DNA of 43,537 bases from NCBI GenBank assembly GCA_028877145.1, contig JAGWOX010000003.1:1-43537 (forward strand), in the 5' to 3' direction. Made by a program: the position numbers and the translations under genes. The notes beneath the pieces are model-generated. The model was not told the DNA's origin, searched no databases, and saw nothing but the letters and a program-made list of their open reading frames with translations. Below are positions 42,336 to 43,537 of this stretch, in pieces. The stretch is from Acidobacteriota bacterium (GTDB lineage Bacteria; Acidobacteriota; Terriglobia; Acidiferrales; UBA7541). Each line of letters starts with the position of its first letter. Positions within the stretch are counted from its first letter, which is position 1.

Positions 42336-42679
42336 TCCGGGGAAGATCGAGGGCGTTCTGAAGAAGGAATGCCCACGCGGAGAGGAACACGCACGTCAAG
42401 GTTTCCGCCGATATGCCCTCTCCAACGCTCACGCCGGTCCGCCGGTCTCCCCTGCTCCGGGAGGGTGGCAGTCGCCCGGCAATTATTTGAAAGTGTGACG
42501 CCCTGAAAATCGTAATGGATTGAAAACACGCCGGTTCCGCCTCGAGGTGCTCGACATTGTGCGACAACCTGGCCAGTCGATTGGCACCTGGTGTGCTGCC
42601 GTCGCCCGTTCGGGGCGGAAGTGGAAGCCGAGGACAACAGAGCGGCGCACAGGGGCGTCGGGCGGGGACGTCCGGGAGG
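42336..42679. other. intergenic stretch with no recognised gene
   Basis: Open frames on the minus strand cross the region but none shows family resemblance or a ribosome site. It separates the YifB gene from the damaged MarR gene. Nothing else was recognised. Confidence 0.5.
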
Positions 42680-43537
42680 CTACGACCAATAATTCCGATC
42701 GAGCGAGCGGTACTGCACCGCTTCCATCAAATGCTTCGGCTCGACCGAAGCCGAATCGTCGAGATCGGCGATCGTGCGTGCCACTTTCAGGACGCGGTCG
42801 TGCGCGCGCGCGGAAAGTCCCAACTTCACCATCGCGCTTTCCAGCAGTTTTTCGCCTTCGGCGGAAATCTGGCAATGCTTGCGAATCAGTTTTGGCGGCA
42901 TCTGCGCGTTCGAATAAACCTGCTTGTCCCCAGCGAAACGCCCGAGCTGCTTTTCCCGCGCGCGCAGCACCCGTTCGCGCACGGCGGCCGAGCCCTCCGC
43001 CGACTCCTTCTCGCGCAATTCCCGGTAGCGAACCGCCGGCACTTCGATGTGGATGTCGATCCGGTCGAGCAGCGGCCCGGAAATTTTCGAGACGTAGCGT
43101 TGGATCTGCGCCGGCGTGCAGCGGCACTCGCGCGTCGGATCGCCGAAAAATCCGCACGGGCACGGGTTCATCGCTCCGGCCAGCATGAATCGCGCGGGGA
43201 AGGTGAGCGAAATCGACGCGCGCGCGATCGTCACCGAGCCTTCCTCGAGCGGCTGCCGCAGCACTTCGAGCACGTTGCGCTGAAATTCCGGCAGCTCGTC
43301 GAGGAACAGTACGCCGTGATGCGCCACCGATACCTCGCCCGGATGCGGGACCGTGCCGCCGCCGATCAATCCGGCGTCGCTGATCGTGTGGTGCGGCGAG
43401 CGGAACGGCCGCACGCCCACGAGTCCCCTCGAATCTTCGAGCAGTCCGGCCACGCTGTGAATGCGCGTCGTCTCGAGCGCCTCGTCGAGCGACAGCGGCG
43501 GCAGAATCGTCGGGATGCGCTTGGCGAGCATCGTCTT
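42680..43537 (-). CDS. YifB/ComM family Mg-chelatase-like AAA ATPase, C-terminal part
   Basis: The gene runs off the right edge; 286 residues remain. The visible part begins just after the Walker A motif ([15 protein letters not shown]). It contains [17 protein letters not shown], the Walker [12 protein letters not shown], the cysteine cluster [10 protein letters not shown]...[11 protein letters not shown] and the sensor region [15 protein letters not shown]. The C-terminal lid has [20 protein letters not shown]. The family includes ComM, a helicase-like ring ATPase that assists branch migration in natural transformation. Nothing near it here indicates competence. The N-terminal Lon-like domain is outside the window. 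Confidence 0.93.
   Translation of the reverse strand, partial: KTMLAKRIPTILPPLSLDEALETTRIHSVAGLLEDSRGLVGVRPFRSPHHTISDAGLIGGGTVPHPGEVSVAHHGVLFLDELPEFQRNVLEVLRQPLEEGSVTIARASISLTFPARFMLAGAMNPCPCGFFGDPTRECRCTPAQIQRYVSKISGPLLDRIDIHIEVPAVRYRELREKESAEGSAAVRERVLRAREKQLGRFAGDKQVYSNAQMPPKLIRKHCQISAEGEKLLESAMVKLGLSARAHDRVLKVARTIADLDDSASVEPKHLMEAVQYRSLDRNYWS

Noticed and set aside
42336-42679. A transposase remnant on the minus strand
   Set aside because: Some frames looked vaguely repetitive, but no transposase motif, terminal inverted repeat or target duplication could be seen.

Overview
The window looks like chromosomal DNA of an Acidobacteriota bacterium (Terriglobia-like). This is inferred from the high GC content, the very GC-rich third codon positions in the housekeeping genes, the TPR protein at the left edge (it resembles the C-terminal part of acidobacterial Ser/Thr-kinase/TPR proteins), the DUF5916 outer-membrane protein, and the dispersed GC-rich palindromic repeats. 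No phage, insertion sequence, CRISPR array or rRNA was seen. There is one tRNA gene, tRNA-Glu(CUC).

Layout. 1-4.1 kb: a TPR protein fragment, a DUF523/DUF1722 protein split by a frameshift, a composite inverted repeat, and a class II photolyase. 4.4-8.7 kb (minus): an accessory cluster with an outer-membrane channel-like protein, a glutamine-amidotransferase-like unknown, a DyP-type peroxidase and a small unknown, headed by a perfect 9+9 bp palindrome. 8.9-14.1 kb (minus): ilvD-ilvC-ilvB-ilvH, a nearly complete branched-chain amino acid pathway. 14.5-15.9 kb (plus): a promoter, a Phe-rich leader peptide and a textbook-like attenuator in front of chorismate mutase and prephenate dehydratase. 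16.2-23.6 kb (plus): a tandem DUF1259 exported protein, an OmpR-type two-component system, a DUF5916 outer-membrane protein and an MFS transporter, ending beside tRNA-Glu.

23.9-27.1 kb: a MacB/FtsX-type permease without its ATPase, a double zinc-ribbon protein, queF, and a membrane-anchored coiled-coil protein. 27.4-32.7 kb: an exported unknown protein, then a translationally coupled trio (PLP aminotransferase, threonine-dehydratase-like enzyme, and a retropepsin-PDZ protein whose catalytic motifs are degenerate). 32.7-37.3 kb: a Rieske protein, an EVE-domain protein, MutM, an M28 peptidase, D-aminoacyl-tRNA deacylase and a GNAT. 37.4-42.3 kb: an intact MarR regulator facing two tandem CLC chloride channel/antiporters with CBS domains, which lie downstream of a second, frameshifted MarR gene. 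The right edge holds the C-terminal part of a YifB/ComM AAA ATPase.

The strongest candidates for undescribed biology are the phenylalanine attenuator at 14.53-14.76 kb, in which four RNA segments can be drawn into mutually exclusive hairpins, and the DyP peroxidase cluster at 4.4-8.7 kb with its palindromic leader. All calls come from reading the sequence and from memory of protein families. No database search was run.
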